From NCBI RefSeq assembly GCF_030408915.1, contig NZ_CP047654.1:2480001-2544000 (forward strand): a DNA stretch of 64,000 nt, read 5' to 3'. The translations under genes and the position numbers were made by a program. Shown in pieces: positions 30,515 through 43,820 of this stretch (position 1 is the stretch's first letter; every line of letters starts with the position of its first letter). The notes under the pieces are model-generated. The model was not told the DNA's origin and searched no databases. It saw nothing but the letters and a program-made list of their open reading frames with translations. Origin of the DNA: Corynebacterium guangdongense. GTDB taxonomy: Bacteria > Actinomycetota > Actinomycetes > Mycobacteriales > Mycobacteriaceae.

Positions 30515-32002
30515 ATGAACGCCCTGATCCCCGACTTCACGTTCTGGCAGTGGATTCTCTTCACCATCGAACTGGTGGTCAAGATTCTCGCGCTGGGCGT
30601 CGTACCGGACGGGCGCAAGCCCTCCGCCGCGAACGGCTGGCTGCTGCTGATCTTCTTCCTGCCGTTGGCCGGCGTTCCGCTCTACCTGCTGATGAGTTCG
30701 AGTTTCGTCAGCGCACGTCGCCACCGCATCCAGCAGGAGGCGAACGTGATGATCAGCGACCGGCAGGCCGACCTCCCCAACTACCCCGGCAGCGTCGAAT
30801 TCTCCGCCGAGGTGGAATCCATCCTCAGCCTCAACCGGAAACTGACCGGCTTCCCTGCGGTGACCGGGCACAACAAAGGATTCTGGGCGGACTACGACAT
30901 GGCGATCCGGCGCATGGCCGAGGTCGTCGACTCCGCCGAAAAATACGTCTACGTCGAGATCTACATTCAGGCCTGGGACGAGACGACCGAAGTCTTCTAC
31001 CGCTCCCTGGAACGCGCCGTGCAGCGCGGCGTCCAGGTCCGACTGCTCTACGACCAGATCGGATCCCTGAAATACCCGGGATTCCTCAAACTCGGCAAAC
31101 GTTTCACCGAGATCGGCGTCGACTGGCACACCATGCTCCCCCTGGCCCCCTGGCGCTTCCGCTTCCGCCGCCCCGACCTGCGCAACCACCGCAAGATTCT
31201 CGTCGTCGACGGCCGGGTCGGTTTCATCGGCTCGCTCAACATGATCGACCGCGGCTACCTGGTACGCAACCACGTGCGAGCCAGCCGCCAGTGGATCGAC
31301 CTCATGGTGGAGCTCACCGGCCCAATCGTCACCTCCCTGGAGGCCGTCTTCGCGGTGGACTGGTACACGGAATCCGGGGAGGCCCTCGACATCTCCGCCC
31401 CGGCAGACCACGAACCCGAGGTCACCGACGACGTCAACGTCGTGCAGATGCTGCCCTCCGGCCCCGGCTACACCACCGAGCCGAACCTGCGCGTGTTCAA
31501 CTCGATCATCCACCACGCCAAGGAACGCCTCACCATCTGCTCGCCCTACTTCATCCCCGACGAAGCCATGATGGAGGCCGTGACCACGGCCTGCTACCGC
31601 GGCGTCAGGGTGGATCTACTGGTCAGCGAGCAGGCCGACCAGTTCATGGTGCACCATGCGCAGTCCTCCTACTACCAGCAGCTCCTCGAGGCCGGCGTCA
31701 ACATCTGGCAGTTCCCCGCGCCCTACGTCCTGCACACGAAGTTCGTGGTCGCGGACCCCGGCGAGTCCGGCAACGACGCCATGGGGGCCTTCGGCTCATC
31801 AAACCTGGACATGCGCTCCTTCGGCCTGAACTACGAATCGACGCTGGTGGTGGCTAAGGGCAACCTCCTCGACCAGCTCTACGAACTCGGCGAAATCTAC
31901 AAGTCCGTGTCCTGCCGCATCACCCTGATGCAGTGGAACCAGCGCGGTTTCTGGCGCCGCTACATCGACAACATCATGCGGCTGACCTCGGCGCTGCAGT
32001 AG
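30515..32002 (+). CDS. cls: Cardiolipin synthase (phospholipase D family)
   Basis: The membrane enzyme joins phosphatidylglycerol molecules (or a related donor) into cardiolipin. The 495-residue protein has two N-terminal membrane helices (FWQWILFTIELVVKILALG; GWLLLIFFLPLAGVPLYLL) and two PLD domains with HKD motifs: HRKILVVDGRVGFIGSLNMI and HTKFVVADPG...AFGSSNLDMRSF; the second has a short insert between Asp and the GSSN element. Start MNALIPDFTF was chosen over a longer reading that overlaps xth. Confidence 0.93.
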   Translation: MNALIPDFTFWQWILFTIELVVKILALGVVPDGRKPSAANGWLLLIFFLPLAGVPLYLLMSSSFVSARRHRIQQEANVMISDRQADLPNYPGSVEFSAEVESILSLNRKLTGFPAVTGHNKGFWADYDMAIRRMAEVVDSAEKYVYVEIYIQAWDETTEVFYRSLERAVQRGVQVRLLYDQIGSLKYPGFLKLGKRFTEIGVDWHTMLPLAPWRFRFRRPDLRNHRKILVVDGRVGFIGSLNMIDRGYLVRNHVRASRQWIDLMVELTGPIVTSLEAVFAVDWYTESGEALDISAPADHEPEVTDDVNVVQMLPSGPGYTTEPNLRVFNSIIHHAKERLTICSPYFIPDEAMMEAVTTACYRGVRVDLLVSEQADQFMVHHAQSSYYQQLLEAGVNIWQFPAPYVLHTKFVVADPGESGNDAMGAFGSSNLDMRSFGLNYESTLVVAKGNLLDQLYELGEIYKSVSCRITLMQWNQRGFWRRYIDNIMRLTSALQ

Positions 32003-32125
32003 ACGAGGACGCAGCGGTCGGCGTCGTCAGGCCGATGGGAGTGGTGCCTGACCGGGGAGCACTAACCGCTTACGCGTTCCCGTCCCCGCAACGCTCCCAC
32101 CGGAAACCGTAAGCACTTAACGCCC

Positions 32126-32881
32126 CTACGCGTCGCGGCGCTGCAGCACGACGACGCCGGCGACCCAGGCCACCACCGCCCAGGCGAGGAAGATGAGCGC
32201 GGAGACCCACACGTCCCACTCGGTGCCACGCACCGGCATGTTGACGAGGACGGCGTTGAGGTTCTCGAAGGGCAGGTAGCGCAGGATCCGTTCGCCGACG
32301 CGCGGGATGAGCCGGACCGCCTGCTCCAGCCCCAGGTACCAGATCAGGGCGAGCGCGACGGTGCCCGCGGTCTGGCGCAGCAGCAGGCCGAGGCCCTGGC
32401 AGAACACGACCAGCACGGCCATGAACGTCGGGTAGGCCCAGAGGTAGCGCCGGGCGGCGTCGGTTTCGAAGGGCCGGTACCACTCGGAGACCGAGGCCGG
32501 GGCGAGCAGGTCGGAGAGCCAGTAGGACGTCGTCAGGCAGACGAGGGTGAGGAGGGCGGCGATCACCGCGTAGAGCACGACCTTGGCCAGTGCGACCTGC
32601 CAGCGGCGGGGTGTGGCGAGGAAGTTGGCGGCGGGCAGCCCGTAGCGGTATTCCGTGGTCACGACCATGATTGCCTGGATCATGATGACGGGGACGCCGA
32701 AGACGAGGAAGCCGCTGTGGGCGAGGTCGGGGGTCATGAAGGCGCCGGGGCCGTCCGGGGTGAAGGTGGCCAGGAGGCCGGCCCAGCCGATCGAGACGAG
32801 GAGGACGAGCCCGGTGGTCCACCAGAAGGAGGCGGTGGTGCGTAGTTTCGTCCATTCGGACAGGAGGGTGTGGTGGAACAT
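32126..32881 (-). CDS. ABC transporter permease (ABC-2 type)
   Basis: The 251-residue protein starts MFHHTLLSEWTKLRTTASFW, the classic N-terminus of actinobacterial ABC-2 permeases, with about six membrane helices. Its ATG overlaps the stop of the ATPase gene (ATGA), so both make one exporter. Substrate is unknown; bacitracin- or lantibiotic-type self-protection exporters have this layout. Confidence 0.9.
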   Translation of the reverse strand: MFHHTLLSEWTKLRTTASFWWTTGLVLLVSIGWAGLLATFTPDGPGAFMTPDLAHSGFLVFGVPVIMIQAIMVVTTEYRYGLPAANFLATPRRWQVALAKVVLYAVIAALLTLVCLTTSYWLSDLLAPASVSEWYRPFETDAARRYLWAYPTFMAVLVVFCQGLGLLLRQTAGTVALALIWYLGLEQAVRLIPRVGERILRYLPFENLNAVLVNMPVRGTEWDVWVSALIFLAWAVVAWVAGVVVLQRRDA

Positions 32882-33792
32882 CAGCGGATCTCCTTCTGTC
32901 CGGTGTACTGCACGCTGTCCTGGGTGGTGCGCATGTAGGCGTCCTCCAGCGAGGCTTTGGCGCCGCTCAGTTCGGTGAGCATCACGCCGGCGTTGAAAGC
33001 GAGGGCGCCGATCTCCTCGGTGGGGCGGTCCGGGATCTCCAGTCCGTCGCCGCTCTTCGTGAAGGCGATGCCCGCGGCGGTCAGCGCCGCGCCGAGCTTG
33101 TCGACGTCCGGTGTCCGCACCCGGGTGGTGACCGCCGAGTGCTCGCGGATGAACTCCGCCACGGAGGTCTCGGCCACCAGGCGGCCGCGTCCGATGACGA
33201 TGAGGTTGTCGGCGGTCTGCGCCATCTCGGAGAGCAGGTGGGAGCTGACGAGCACGGTGCGTCCCTCGGCGGCGAGGGCGCGGAGCAGCCCGCGAACCCA
33301 GCGGATGCCTTCCGGGTCGAGGCCGTTGACGGGTTCGTCGAGGATGAGGACCTCGGGGTCGCCGAGCAGTGCGCCGGCGAGGCCGAGGCGCTGGCCCATG
33401 CCGAGGGAGAAGCCGCCGGCCTTCTTGCCGGCGACGTCGGAAAGTCCGACCAGCTCGAGGACCTCCCCGACGCGGCTGGTGGGGATGCCGTTCGACTGGG
33501 CGAGCCAACGCAGATGGTTCGCGGCGGAGCGGTTGGGGTGGACGCTTTTGGCGTCGAGAAGCGCGCCGACGGTGGCCAACGGGCGGGGCAGTTCCCGGTA
33601 GCGCCGGCCATTGATGGTCGCGGTGCCCACGGTCGGGGCGTCGAGCCCGAGGATCATGCGCATGGTCGTGGACTTGCCCGCGCCGTTGGGCCCGAGGAAG
33701 CCGGTGACGATGCCGGGTTTCACGCGGAACGACAGGTCGTCCACCGCCCGGACCGGCCCATACACCTTGGTCAGGTTAGATACGTCGATCAT
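32881..33792 (-). CDS. ABC transporter ATP-binding protein
   Basis: The 303-residue ATPase has Walker A FLGPNGAGKSTTMRM, signature FSLGMGQRLGLAGAL, Walker B VLILDEPVNGLDPEG and switch-His SSHLLSEM. The C-terminal 90 residues form the usual extension of the DrrA/CcmA-type exporter ATPases. It partners the overlapping permease gene. Confidence 0.93.
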   Translation of the reverse strand: MIDVSNLTKVYGPVRAVDDLSFRVKPGIVTGFLGPNGAGKSTTMRMILGLDAPTVGTATINGRRYRELPRPLATVGALLDAKSVHPNRSAANHLRWLAQSNGIPTSRVGEVLELVGLSDVAGKKAGGFSLGMGQRLGLAGALLGDPEVLILDEPVNGLDPEGIRWVRGLLRALAAEGRTVLVSSHLLSEMAQTADNLIVIGRGRLVAETSVAEFIREHSAVTTRVRTPDVDKLGAALTAAGIAFTKSGDGLEIPDRPTEEIGALAFNAGVMLTELSGAKASLEDAYMRTTQDSVQYTGQKEIR

Positions 33793-33817
33793 GGCCCCCA
33801 GGGTGCCACACGCGGCG

Positions 33818-34330
33818 CTAATTCAGGCGCGACGCCCGCTCGCGCAGCATGGGGAAGGCCTGCCGGAAGGCTGTCAGCAGCGGGAGCTTCTCGACGCCGT
33901 CCAGCGGCACCCAGCGCAGCTCCAGCGACTCCTCGTCGGGTTCGAGCGGGATGCGGTCCCCGGTCGTGGTGGTGGCCAGAACCGTCGTGTAGGTCCACCC
34001 GCCGGGCAGGTCGGGGCGGGCCGGGTCGGCGCTGAAGGGCCCGGCGGTGACGATGGCCTCCCGCACGTCGACGTAGGCCGGGTCCAGCGATGCCTCCTCG
34101 ACGGACTCGCGAATCGCGGCGTCGACCGCGGTCTCGTGGGAGTCCCGGGCGCCTCCCGGGAGGGCCCAGGTCCCGCCCTCGTTCGTCCACACCGCACGGT
34201 GCTGCATCATCAGTTCCGGGGTGCCGGATTCGGGGTGCGGAGCGACGAGGAATAACCCGGCGGCGCCGAAGCGCCCCCACACCTGTCGTCCGTCCGGTGC
34301 CGCCGACCAACCGTTGCCGTCTCCCTCCAT
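33818..34330 (-). CDS. NUDIX hydrolase
   Basis: The protein carries a complete Nudix box, beginning GGARDSHETAVDAAIRESVE and ending EASL, inside LPGGARDSH; it hydrolyses a nucleoside-diphosphate-linked compound of unknown identity. I chose MEGDGNGWSAAPDG (170 residues) because the 21 codons upstream run into the glnX promoter region; the longer start at 34393 is possible. A NUDIX gene at this place beside glnX also occurs in C. glutamicum, as I recall. Confidence 0.88.
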   Translation of the reverse strand: MEGDGNGWSAAPDGRQVWGRFGAAGLFLVAPHPESGTPELMMQHRAVWTNEGGTWALPGGARDSHETAVDAAIRESVEEASLDPAYVDVREAIVTAGPFSADPARPDLPGGWTYTTVLATTTTGDRIPLEPDEESLELRWVPLDGVEKLPLLTAFRQAFPMLRERASRLN

Positions 34331-34397
34331 AGCCAACAACTTACTAGCAACGCCGCGGTCAGGGGTGAGCCCGTGGCACGGGAGCCGGGTCACGGGT

Positions 34398-34403
34398 TAT
34401 TCT
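34398..34403 (+). promoter_or_regulatory. Candidate -10 for leaderless glnX-glnH-pknG operon
   Basis: TATTCT ends 6 bases before the glnX ATG and no Shine-Dalgarno is visible. Confidence 0.5.
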
Positions 34404-34409
34404 TGGTCA

Positions 34410-35869
34410 ATGGCTGATACGCAGGTAAACGCGCGTGACCGGGGCGTCTCCCCCGGTGACGTCGCCGCGCCTGCCGTGCGCGACTCCGTCCAGGACTCCT
34501 GGCTCGATCACCTCGACAACGACGACTCCGCGCAGGGCACGGTCACCGGTTCCGCGTGGTTCGCCGGGCTGGTGGAGGGGCCCATCCGCCGCACCCGCCT
34601 GGTCTTCGCCTTCCTCACCACGACCCCGGGCATCATGCTGGCGATCACCACGCTGCTGAGCGTGGCCATCTTCGCCGCCGGCTACTCGATGTCGCAGTCC
34701 TCCGCGCAGCGGCAGGAGTCCCTGGACGTGCTGCTCTCGGCGACGGAGCCGCTGAGCTACACCACGCACAACCTCTACTCGAATCTCTCCCAGGCCGACA
34801 CGGTCGCCACCACCGGTTTCGTGCAGCCCGGCGTGGAAACCGACGACTCGGTGGCGGCGTACCACCAGGCAATCGACCGGGCGGCGGTGGCCGCCACCCG
34901 AGCCGCCGAGGGGTTGCCGGCGGGGGACCGCACACTGTCCGAGCTGGTCACGACCATCCAGCGGGAGCTGCCGGTCTACACCGGCATGGTGGAGTCGGCG
35001 CGGGCACAGTCGCGGGTCGGCAACCCCGTCGGCGTGACCTACATGGCCAACGCCTCGGCCCTCATGCGCGACCGGATCCTGCCCGCCGCCGCCGAACTGT
35101 TCTCCCTGACCAGCGACCGGGTGGGTGACCAGCAGCAGTCCCTCTCCCAGCCCCAGTGGGTGCCCTTGTCGGGGCTGTTCGCGGCGGTCGGGTTCCTCAC
35201 GCTGGCGCAGTGGTGGCTGTGGCGGGTGACCCACCGTCGCCTGAACAAGGGCTTCGCGACGGCGACCCTGCTCATGATCGTGGCGATCGTCTGGGTCTCG
35301 GCGTCGAACTTCGCCACGTGGCAGGCCGGCACCCAGGGTTTCGAGCAGGCGTCGCAGCCCTGGGATCGCCTGACCACCGCCCGCATCCAGGCGCAGCAGG
35401 CGCGCACCTCCGAGACCCTGGCCCTGGTGCGCCGCGAGTCGGTCGACTCCACCACGGAATCCTTCCACCAGATGGACAGGGCCGTCACCCAGGCGGTGGA
35501 CTCCTACGCACAGGCGCCCGGCGCGGATCAGCGGGCGATCGCCGACGCCCGCCGCGCGCTCGGCGAGTGGCGCATCGCCCACGAGCAGCTCTCTGCCGCG
35601 CTGATGTCGGGTGAGTACGAGTACGCCCTGCACCTGTCCTCCGACCACATCCCCATCGCGGGCCAGCCGGCCACGGCCACGGGGGCGTACAACCGCCTGG
35701 ACAACGCCCTGACCACGCTCAGCAGCGACGCGCGCGCCTCGATGCGGGCGTTCATCGGCTCCGGCCTGGCGGCGACGAACCTGGTCTCCACCGCGGTCAT
35801 GATTCTGGCGCTGATCTCGATCGCCGCCATCTGGGTCGGCATCCGGCCACGTCTCCAGGAGTACCTCTG

Positions 35870-35870
<1 letters not shown>
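34410..35870 (+). CDS. glnX: GlnX, membrane protein of the PknG signalling operon
   Basis: The 486-residue protein has a soluble N-terminus, a first membrane helix (IMLAITTLLSVAIFAAGYSM), a large extracytoplasmic helical domain, a middle helix pair (LSGLFAAVGFLTLAQWWLW; ATLLMIVAIVWVSASNFATW), a second outer domain and a last helix (VSTAVMILALISIAAIWVGI). Gene order glnX-glnH-pknG is conserved in Corynebacteriales, where GlnX relays the ligand state of the glutamate/aspartate-binding lipoprotein GlnH to kinase PknG. The glnH start overlaps its stop by one base (TGATG). Identification rests mainly on this context and topology. Confidence 0.9.
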
Positions 35871-39413
<3,543 letters not shown>

Positions 39414-39419
39414 CTGGTT

Positions 39420-40646
39420 CTAGAAGGCCACCCGGTCGGCGTCGGGCTGCGCCGCGGCGACCTCGGCGGCCTTCTGCGCGATGGCCAGCTCCTCGTTGGT
39501 GGGGATGACCAGGACGCGCACCGCCGAATCGTCGGCGGAGATCAGGCGCGGGCCGTCGTTGGGCAGCCGGTTGCGCTCCTCGTCGATCTTGATGCCGTAC
39601 ATCTCGAGGTCGGCGAGCGCGTCACGGCGCACGAAACGGTCGTTCTCGCCCACGCCGGCGGTGAAGATGATGGTGTCCACGCGGCCGAGGGCGATCATGT
39701 AAGCGCCGATGAAGTGGCGTAGCTTGTGGATGTAGATCGAGTACGCGAGCCAGGCGTCCTGGTTCTCCTCCTCGATCATCTGGCGCAGCTCACGGAAGTC
39801 GTTGACTCCGGCGATGCCCTTGACGCCCGAGCGCTTGTTGAGCAGGTTGTCGATCTCGTCGATCGACATGTTCGCCGTGCGCGCCAGGTGGAAGATGATG
39901 CCCGGGTCGATGTCGCCGGAGCGGGTGCCCATCGCCAGACCCGCCAGCGGGGTCATGCCCATAGTGGTGTCGATCGGCTCGCCGGCGTGCACCGCGCTTG
40001 CCGACGCACCGTTGCCCAGGTGCAGGGTGATCTGGTTGAGCGAGGCGAGCGGCCGGTCCAGGAACTCCGCGGCGGCCTGGGAGACGAACTCGTGGGAGGT
40101 GCCGTGGAAGCCGTAGCGGCGGATCTGGTTCTCCGCGGCGACCTCACTGTTGATCGCGTAGAGGGCGGCCGCGGGCGGCAGCCCGGCGAAGAAGGCGGTG
40201 TCGAAGATCGCGACGTGCGGGATGTCCGGCAGCAGCTCGCGGGCGACGACGATGCCGTCGATGTTGGCCGGGTTGTGCAGGGGCGCCAACGGAATCTGGT
40301 CGCGGATCATCTCGACGACCTGGTCGCTGATGAGCTGGGGTGCGGAGAAGACCATGCCGCCGTGGACGACGCGGTGGCCGACGGCGATGATGTCGAGGGA
40401 GGTCGGGCCGACGCCGAGGCGGTCAAGGGCACGCATCGACAGCTTGAGGCCGTCGGTGTGGTCGGCGATGGGCTGCTGGGAGACGTGCTTCTCACCGGCG
40501 TGGGTGATGGTCAGGCGGCCGTTGGTCTCCCCGATCTGTTCGACGAGGCCGGAGACCAGCGGATCCTCGCTGGCCCTGGCGGCCGGGTCGACGATCTGGA
40601 ATTTGATGGACGACGAACCTGAGTTGATGACGAGAACGTAGCTCAT
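39420..40646 (-). CDS. ackA: Acetate kinase
   Basis: AckA interconverts acetate plus ATP and acetyl phosphate. The 408-residue protein has both signatures: [15 protein letters not shown] and [16 protein letters not shown], plus [16 protein letters not shown]. Its ATG shares one base with the pta stop (TAATG), so the pair is an operon for acetate activation and overflow. It is convergent with pknG, 6 bases apart. Confidence 0.97.
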   Translation of the reverse strand: MSYVLVINSGSSSIKFQIVDPAARASEDPLVSGLVEQIGETNGRLTITHAGEKHVSQQPIADHTDGLKLSMRALDRLGVGPTSLDIIAVGHRVVHGGMVFSAPQLISDQVVEMIRDQIPLAPLHNPANIDGIVVARELLPDIPHVAIFDTAFFAGLPPAAALYAINSEVAAENQIRRYGFHGTSHEFVSQAAAEFLDRPLASLNQITLHLGNGASASAVHAGEPIDTTMGMTPLAGLAMGTRSGDIDPGIIFHLARTANMSIDEIDNLLNKRSGVKGIAGVNDFRELRQMIEEENQDAWLAYSIYIHKLRHFIGAYMIALGRVDTIIFTAGVGENDRFVRRDALADLEMYGIKIDEERNRLPNDGPRLISADDSAVRVLVIPTNEELAIAQKAAEVAAAQPDADRVAF

Positions 40647-42019
40647 TAGCGGGAACCTCCGGCCTGGATAGCGGTGATGGCGATGGTGTTGACGATGTCC
40701 GGGACGGTCGCGCCGCGGGACAGGTCGTTGACCGGCTTCTTCAGCCCCTGCAGGATGGGGCCGACCGCGAGCGCGCCGGCGGTGCGCTGGACGGCCTTGT
40801 AGCCGATGTTGCCCGCGTCCAGATCCGGGAAGATCATGACGGTGGCCTGACCCGCGACCGGGGAGTCCGGCATCTTCTTCCGGGCCACGGAGGGCTCCAT
40901 GGCGGCGTCGAACTGCAGCGGGCCGTCGATGGCCAGCTCCGGGGCGATCTCCTTCGCGCGCTGGGTGGCGGCGATGACCTTCTCGACGTCCGGGCCGGCG
41001 CCGGAACCGCCGGTGGAGTAGGACAGCAGCGCCACCTTCGGGTCGACGCCGAACTGGGCGGCCGTGCGGGCGGAGACGACCGCGATCTCACCGAGCTGGT
41101 CGGCGGTCGGGTTCGGGTTGACCGCGGAGTCGCCGAAGGCGTAGCGCTTGCCCTGCATGATCATGAGGAAGATCGAGGAGACCACCGAGGCCTCCGGAAC
41201 CGTCTTGATGATCTGCAGGGCCGGCTTGATGGTGTGCGCCGTGGTGTGGACGGCGCCGGAGACCATGCCGTCGGCCAGCCCCTTGTAGACCATCATCGTG
41301 GCGAAATAGGAGACGTCCTTCATGGTCTCGCGGGCCTGCTCGAGGGTGACGCCCTTGTGCTTGCGCAGCTCGGCGAAGATCCCGGCGAACTCCTCCAGCC
41401 ACGGGCTCTCCAGGTGGTCGATGATCTGGGCGCGGGAGAGGTCCCAGCCGTTGGTCCGGGCACGCTCGAGGACGTCGCTGGCGTTGCCGAGGATGGTCAC
41501 GTCCGCGATGCCCTGGGCGAGGACCTGGCTGGCGGCGTCGAGGATGCGGTCGTCATCTCCCTCGGGGAGGACGATGTGCGAGTTCGCGTTGCGGGCCCGC
41601 ACGATCAGGCGGTGCTCGAACAGCGCCGGGCTGATGACGGCGGCGGTGTCGAGGGCGAGTTCCAGCGCCGGACCGACGGCCCCGCTCAGGCGCTCGGGGT
41701 CGCACGCCTCCGCGACGACGGCCCCGCAGCACTCGATGTCGGCGACCGCGAGCTGGACGTGATCGCCCGGCCGGTCGTAGACGACGATGACCGGGGCGCC
41801 GAGGGCCGCGGCGACATGCGAGTCGAAGGCGATGCTTCCGGTCCCGACGAAGAGGTGGCCGCTGAGTTCGGCGAACTCGTTGACCACGCGGTGGAGGTCC
41901 CGCTCATAATCGCTGAGATTCACGAGCTCAAGCTGGTTGCCGGCAGCGAGTCCAGCGACGTCAATTCCGTCAAAGTTACGGCCTATGACTGTGAGCAGGA
42001 CAGAGCGGGAGTCGGTCAC
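40646..42019 (-). CDS. pta: Phosphate acetyltransferase
   Basis: Pta interconverts acetyl-CoA and acetyl phosphate. The C-terminal 320 residues are the PTA_PTB domain ([77 protein letters not shown]). The first 130 residues form a shorter DRTGG-like regulatory domain, giving 457 residues, close to the C. glutamicum enzyme and much shorter than E. coli Pta. I chose GTG 42019 ([13 protein letters not shown]), which has AAGGA about 9 bases upstream; a longer reading to 42169 runs through the promoter region. Confidence 0.95.
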   Translation of the reverse strand: MTDSRSVLLTVIGRNFDGIDVAGLAAGNQLELVNLSDYERDLHRVVNEFAELSGHLFVGTGSIAFDSHVAAALGAPVIVVYDRPGDHVQLAVADIECCGAVVAEACDPERLSGAVGPALELALDTAAVISPALFEHRLIVRARNANSHIVLPEGDDDRILDAASQVLAQGIADVTILGNASDVLERARTNGWDLSRAQIIDHLESPWLEEFAGIFAELRKHKGVTLEQARETMKDVSYFATMMVYKGLADGMVSGAVHTTAHTIKPALQIIKTVPEASVVSSIFLMIMQGKRYAFGDSAVNPNPTADQLGEIAVVSARTAAQFGVDPKVALLSYSTGGSGAGPDVEKVIAATQRAKEIAPELAIDGPLQFDAAMEPSVARKKMPDSPVAGQATVMIFPDLDAGNIGYKAVQRTAGALAVGPILQGLKKPVNDLSRGATVPDIVNTIAITAIQAGGSR

Positions 42020-42147
42020 GATGAGCCTTCCTTGTAGATTGAGAACTTGTCCAAGCTGTTCAATGTGGCTTTCGCCACCCGTGGCACAGAACGTGACACC
42101 TCCAGTGCGTCCCGGAGGGTGTGACTGGCCCAGCATGCGCGTCAACC

Positions 42148-42153
42148 ATCCTA
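42148..42153 (-). promoter_or_regulatory. Candidate -10 for pta-ackA
   Basis: The minus strand reads TAGGAT about 120 bases before the pta start; the -35 region is not recognisable. Confidence 0.35.
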
Positions 42154-42232
42154 GCCTCCACTGTGCCACTCTTCAGGGAACTTGGACCCTTTTTTGCGGG
42201 TATTGATGTTATCTATACTGTCCAGAGCTGCA

Positions 42233-42238
42233 TATAAT
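42233..42238 (+). promoter_or_regulatory. Candidate -10 for fprA
   Basis: A consensus TATAAT preceded by TG (GCTGCATATAAT) lies about 113 bases upstream of the fprA ATG; a further TATACT is at 42214. Confidence 0.45.
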
Positions 42239-42350
42239 CGCGCCCTGGATATGTCGTAGGCTAAGCGGCACAAGTAGGCTCGTAGCCCGAGCCATTTAGT
42301 AGACAACTCAGTACATTAGGACTGGACCACTCAGTTCGAAAGGATCATTC

Positions 42351-43718
42351 ATGACCGCCCCACTGCGCGTTGCCATCATTGGTGCCGGCCCCGCCGGCAT
42401 CTACGCCTCCGACCTCCTGGTCAAGTCCGACACGGACGTCGCCATCGACCTCTTCGAGAAGATGCCGACCCCGTTCGGCCTCATCCGTTACGGCGTCGCA
42501 CCGGACCATCCGCGCATCAAGGGCATCGTCCAGTCGCTTCACCGCGTCATGGAGCAGGAGCAGATCCGCTTCATCGGCAACGTCGAGATCGGCCGTGACA
42601 TCTCCGTCAAGGAGCTGCAGGAGTACTACGACGCCATCATCTTCTCCACCGGCGCCACCGCCGACCGCGCCCTCAACATCCCGGGCGCGGACCTCGAGGG
42701 CGTCTACGGCGCCGGCCAGTTCGTCGGTTTCTACGACGGCAACCCGGACTTCTCCCGCGACTGGGACCTCAATGCGGAGAAGGTCGCCGTCATCGGCGTC
42801 GGCAACGTCGCCCTCGACATCGCCCGCATCCTGGCTAAGACCGCCGACGAGCTGCTGAGCACCGAAATCCCGGACAACGTCTACGAGAACCTCAAGAAGT
42901 CCGACGTCAAGGAGGTTCACGTCTTCGGCCGCCGCGGCCCGGCCCAGGCCAAGTTCACGCCGCTGGAGCTCAAGGAACTCGACCACTCCGACACCATCGA
43001 GGTCGTCGTCGACCCGGAGGACATCGACTACGACCAGGCCTCCGAGGTCGCGCGACGGGAGTCCAAGTCCGTCGACCTCGTCGCCCAGACCCTCGAGGGT
43101 TACGCCATGCGCGAGCCGAAGGGCGCCCCGCACACCCTCCAGATCCACTTCTTCGAGAGCCCGGTCGAGATCAAGGGCGAAAACGGCAAGGTCACGGCCC
43201 TGGTCACCGAGCGCACCGAGCTCGACGGTCACGGCAGCGTCACCGGCACCGGCCAGTACACCACCTGGGAGGTCGACCAGGTCTACAGCGCAGTCGGCTA
43301 CCGCCCGGACGGCGTCCTGGGCGCCCCCTTCGACGACGACCGCTCCATCATCCCGAACGACGGCGCCCGCGTCCTGACCGGACCGGAGGGCGAGATCGTT
43401 CAGGGCCTGTATACCACCGGCTGGATCAAGCGTGGCCCGGTCGGCCTGATCGGCAACACCAAGTCCGACGCCAAGGAGACCACCAGCGCCCTGCTCGATG
43501 ATTTCAAGGCCGACAAGCTCAGGATGACCGAGCACCGCGACCCCGAGAAGATCACCCAGCTGCTCCAGGATCGCGGCATCGCGACGACCACCTGGGAAGG
43601 CTGGCACCGCCTCGACGCCGTCGAGCGCGAGCAGGGCGAGGCCGAGGGCCGCGAGCGCAAGAAGATCGTCGAGTGGGAGGACATGGTCCGCGCCGCCGAG
43701 CCGGAGTACAACATCTAA
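42351..43718 (+). CDS. fprA: FprA-type ferredoxin/flavodoxin NADP+ reductase
   Basis: The 455-residue flavoprotein resembles adrenodoxin reductase and moves electrons between NADPH and ferredoxin. It has the FAD-binding Rossmann start VAIIGAGPAGIYASDLL, the PTPFGLIRYGVAPDHP segment, the NADP Rossmann VAVIGVGNVALDIARIL, GRRGPAQAKFTPLEL and the closing LYTTGWIKRGPVGLIGNTK. AAAGGATCATTC before the ATG is an acceptable ribosome site. A hairpin terminator follows at once, so it is monocistronic. Confidence 0.94.
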   Translation: MTAPLRVAIIGAGPAGIYASDLLVKSDTDVAIDLFEKMPTPFGLIRYGVAPDHPRIKGIVQSLHRVMEQEQIRFIGNVEIGRDISVKELQEYYDAIIFSTGATADRALNIPGADLEGVYGAGQFVGFYDGNPDFSRDWDLNAEKVAVIGVGNVALDIARILAKTADELLSTEIPDNVYENLKKSDVKEVHVFGRRGPAQAKFTPLELKELDHSDTIEVVVDPEDIDYDQASEVARRESKSVDLVAQTLEGYAMREPKGAPHTLQIHFFESPVEIKGENGKVTALVTERTELDGHGSVTGTGQYTTWEVDQVYSAVGYRPDGVLGAPFDDDRSIIPNDGARVLTGPEGEIVQGLYTTGWIKRGPVGLIGNTKSDAKETTSALLDDFKADKLRMTEHRDPEKITQLLQDRGIATTTWEGWHRLDAVEREQGEAEGRERKKIVEWEDMVRAAEPEYNI

Positions 43719-43739
43719 GCTTGCCGACGCATCACCCCA

Positions 43740-43772
43740 GGCCCGGACACGTTTTCCCGCGATGTCCGGGCC
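43740..43772 (+). terminator. Terminator after fprA
   Basis: A 10-base-pair stem (GGCCCGGACA / TGTCCGGGCC) with a 13-base loop is followed by CTCTTGTATGTT, 21 bases beyond the fprA stop. Confidence 0.75.
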
Positions 43773-43820
43773 CTCTTGTATGTTGAGGGACAGAACATAC
43801 TTTCGAGCCGGGGGGCATCG

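Larger units (their letters stand above)
42020..42350. other. pta-fprA divergent intergenic region (331 bases)
   Basis: No gene is seen. It holds the candidate pta -10 (42148-42153, minus), the candidate fprA -10 (42233-42238, plus) and a GGCTCG-TAGCC-CGAGCC hairpin at 42277-42293 in the fprA leader. The 42170-42330 part is clearly more AT-rich than the rest. I found no convincing RamB-like site by eye. Confidence 0.55.

Noticed and set aside
32040..32125. Possible hairpin between cls and the ABC permease gene (GCTTACG ... CGTAAGC)
   Set aside because: The 7-base arms are separated by about 33 bases and no T tract follows; too weak to call a terminator.
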